A stretch of DNA of 47,893 bases from Bacteroidetes bacterium HGW-Bacteroidetes-17 (GTDB taxonomy: Bacteria; Bacteroidota; Bacteroidia; Bacteroidales; GCA-2711565). A program made the translations under genes and the position numbers. Under the pieces are notes generated by a model, which was not told the origin of the DNA, ran no database searches, and worked only from the letters and a program-made list of their open reading frames with translations. Shown here one piece after another: positions 46,251 through 47,893 of this stretch. The stretch spans positions 1 to 47,893 of the forward strand of contig PHDM01000034.1 of assembly GCA_002840985.1 (NCBI GenBank), read 5' to 3'. The first letter of the stretch is position 1. The number at the start of each line of letters is the position of its first letter.

Positions 46251-46808
46251 ATGAAAGAAATTAAGTTATCAAGCAGATATGCCAAAGCATTGTTTGACTT
46301 TGCCCTGGAGCAAAATGTTCTGGAGCTGGTTAAGGATGATATGGGACTTGTTATTTCCGTTTGCAGGCAAAACAGGGATTTCAGGTTGATGCTAAATAGT
46401 CCTATTATTTTTACGAAAAAAAAGGAATCAATTATTACTGCAATCTTTAGCAATCATATTCAAAAAATGTCTTATCACTTTCTTTTAATTATCACCCGAA
46501 AGAAGAGGGAATCATTAATTGAAGGCATTGCCGCACAGTTTATTGAGCAGTACAAAGAATTTAAAAATATCACCACGGCTAAGCTTACTACAGCTGTGCA
46601 ACTTGATCCGAACGTAAAGGAAAACGTAATTGCATTGCTTAAGGAACAAACTCAGGGTGAAATTGAATTAATTGAAGAAATAAAAAAAGAAATGATCGGT
46701 GGATTCGTCCTTTCATTTAAAGATTTTCAATACGATGCAAGTATTCGAAAACAAATTAAAGAATTGAAAAAAGAATTTGACACCAATCTTTACATTAGAG
46801 GATTTTAA
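46251..46808 (+). CDS. atpH: ATP synthase F1 subunit delta
   Basis: 185 residues. SSRYAKALFDFALEQ at the N-terminus and a C-terminal region with TTAVQLDPNVKENVIALL and GGFVLSFKDFQYDASIRKQIKELKKEF are the family's two ends (N-terminal helical bundle, C-terminal stalk-binding domain). It links the peripheral stalk to the top of F1. 20 bases after atpF and 15 before atpA. Confidence 0.95.
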   Translation: MKEIKLSSRYAKALFDFALEQNVLELVKDDMGLVISVCRQNRDFRLMLNSPIIFTKKKESIITAIFSNHIQKMSYHFLLIITRKKRESLIEGIAAQFIEQYKEFKNITTAKLTTAVQLDPNVKENVIALLKEQTQGEIELIEEIKKEMIGGFVLSFKDFQYDASIRKQIKELKKEFDTNLYIRGF

Positions 46809-46823
46809 TAAAGAAAAAATAAT

Positions 46824-47893
46824 ATGGCCGAAATTAAACCTGCAGAAGTATCCGCTATTTTACGTCAGCAACTCGCTGGATTTAAAAGTGAAGCAGAATT
46901 GGAAGAAGTTGGTACTGTACTGCAAATTGGCGACGGGATCGCTCGCATTTATGGATTAAATAATGTTGGATCCGGGGAGTTGATCGAATTTGAAAAAGGG
47001 GCACTCAGAGGTATCGTTCTGAATCTGGAAGAAGATAACGTAGGAGCTGTTTTATTAGGTGAAACCAGGGATATTAACGAAGGCGACAAAGTAAAACGAA
47101 CCGGAAAAATCGCTTCGATCGAAGTTGGTGAAGGTATGTTGGGCAGGGTAATTGATACGCTTGGTAAACCAATTGACGGTAAGGGTGAGATAAAGGGAAA
47201 GCTTTATAATATGCCATTGGAAAGAAAAGCTCCGGGCGTAATCTATCGACAACCCGTAAACGAACCATTGCAAACAGGGATTAAGCCAATTGATGCGATG
47301 ATTCCTATTGGAAGAGGTCAGCGTGAGTTGATTATTGGCGACCGTCAAACGGGGAAAACGGCCATTGCTGTTGATGCCATCATCAATCAAAAAGAGTTTT
47401 ACGAAAAAGGAGAACCTGTTTATTGTATTTATGTTGCGATTGGTCAAAAAGGTTCGACGGTGGCCAATATTTATAAGACCCTTGACGATCATGGTGCCTT
47501 GCCTTATACCGTGATTGTTTCGGCTACTGCATCCGATCCGGCAGCCATGCAATTTTATGCCCCGTTTACCGGTGCTGCCATTGGCGAGTATTTCAGGGAT
47601 ACCGGCCGACCAGCACTCGTAATTTATGATGACCTTTCAAAACAAGCCGTAGCCTATCGTGAAGTTTCTTTGTTGTTAAGAAGGCCTCCCGGACGGGAAG
47701 CATATCCCGGCGATGTATTTTATTTACACTCAAGATTACTCGAGCGTGCTGCTAAAATCATCAATTCGGATGAAGTTGCAAAACAAATGAACGATTTGCC
47801 CGAAAGTCTTAAAGGTATTGTAAAAGGTGGAGGTTCGTTAACCGCACTTCCAATTATTGAAACACAAGCCGGTGACGTTTCTGCATATATCCC
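46824..47893 (+). CDS. atpA: ATP synthase F1 subunit alpha, 3' end beyond the window
   Basis: Starts at the ATG at 46824 ([20 protein letters not shown]) and stays open to the last base, 356 codons; the full protein is about 525 residues. N-terminal beta-barrel ([16 protein letters not shown]), Walker [15 protein letters not shown], and [44 protein letters not shown] at the adenine- and catalytic-interface region. Alpha supplies the arginine finger and the non-catalytic nucleotide sites. The Walker and [14 protein letters not shown] motifs are intact. Confidence 0.98.
   Translation, partial: MAEIKPAEVSAILRQQLAGFKSEAELEEVGTVLQIGDGIARIYGLNNVGSGELIEFEKGALRGIVLNLEEDNVGAVLLGETRDINEGDKVKRTGKIASIEVGEGMLGRVIDTLGKPIDGKGEIKGKLYNMPLERKAPGVIYRQPVNEPLQTGIKPIDAMIPIGRGQRELIIGDRQTGKTAIAVDAIINQKEFYEKGEPVYCIYVAIGQKGSTVANIYKTLDDHGALPYTVIVSATASDPAAMQFYAPFTGAAIGEYFRDTGRPALVIYDDLSKQAVAYREVSLLLRRPPGREAYPGDVFYLHSRLLERAAKIINSDEVAKQMNDLPESLKGIVKGGGSLTALPIIETQAGDVSAYI

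Noticed and set aside
47055-47552. 165-codon minus-strand ORF in atpA
   Set aside because: Shadow of the conserved atpA frame, without a promoter or recognisable motif.

Overview
The window is AT-rich chromosomal DNA from a member of the Bacteroidota. Lineage markers are gldD and gldE next to ssb and mutY, the ftsX–DUF3098–uppP gene order, sigma-54 next to asnS, an AtpB with a signal peptide and periplasmic extension, and the 29-residue COX24-like basic protein between HU and RNase G. Many genes have a Bacteroidota-type -7 box (TAnnTTTG) close to the start codon and no clear Shine-Dalgarno site. The genus cannot be fixed from the sequence; a Bacteroidia-type marine or environmental organism, possibly a metagenome-derived contig, would fit. 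Most of the window is core housekeeping sequence. No phage, transposase, CRISPR array, rRNA or tRNA was seen.

Layout: (1) 1-3306: 5'-truncated NUDIX gene; on the minus strand a chimeric ORF joining the first two thirds of UppP to a thioredoxin-like domain, then DUF3098 and FtsX. (2) 3524-7027: leucyl-tRNA synthetase of 1167 codons, carrying two separate in-frame insertions, both with restriction-endonuclease-like (PD-(D/E)xK) motifs; the first is a DUF559 domain with palindromic DNA ends. (3) 7145-13099: a giant alpha-2-macroglobulin-like gene broken by one in-frame TAA. (4) 13161-16881 minus: PAP2-like membrane protein, RpoN, AsnS. (5) 16981-23044: DAHP synthase/chorismate mutase, CorA, GldD, GldE, a frameshifted ssb, MutY. 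(6) 23176-27510 plus: HU, COX24-like peptide, RNase G, TrpS, HflX. (7) 27554-32680 minus: GNAT enzyme and a tight run of four exported proteins of unknown role, ending in an 869-residue leucine-rich-repeat protein. (8) 32783-34454 plus: radical SAM protein overlapping a DUF6873 pentein-fold gene. (9) 34842-44041: AspS, small Cys protein, beta-barrel, cysteine-synthase-like enzyme, M3 peptidase, U32 protein, PHP phosphatase, CDGSH protein, SnoaL-like lipoprotein. (10) 44257-end: ATP synthase genes atpB-E-F-H-A, with atpA running off the window.

The strongest unusual signal is the doubly invaded leuS. A housekeeping synthetase has accepted two nuclease-fold domains, one in the loop leading into the editing domain and one between the catalytic core and KMSKS, while its signature motifs stay intact. 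Second is the four-gene envelope operon, whose LRR protein is built from three copies of a composite module. Three genes (uppP, the macroglobulin, ssb) are broken or chimeric; these could be true decay or sequence or assembly errors. Two families of dispersed intergenic inverted repeats also occur.
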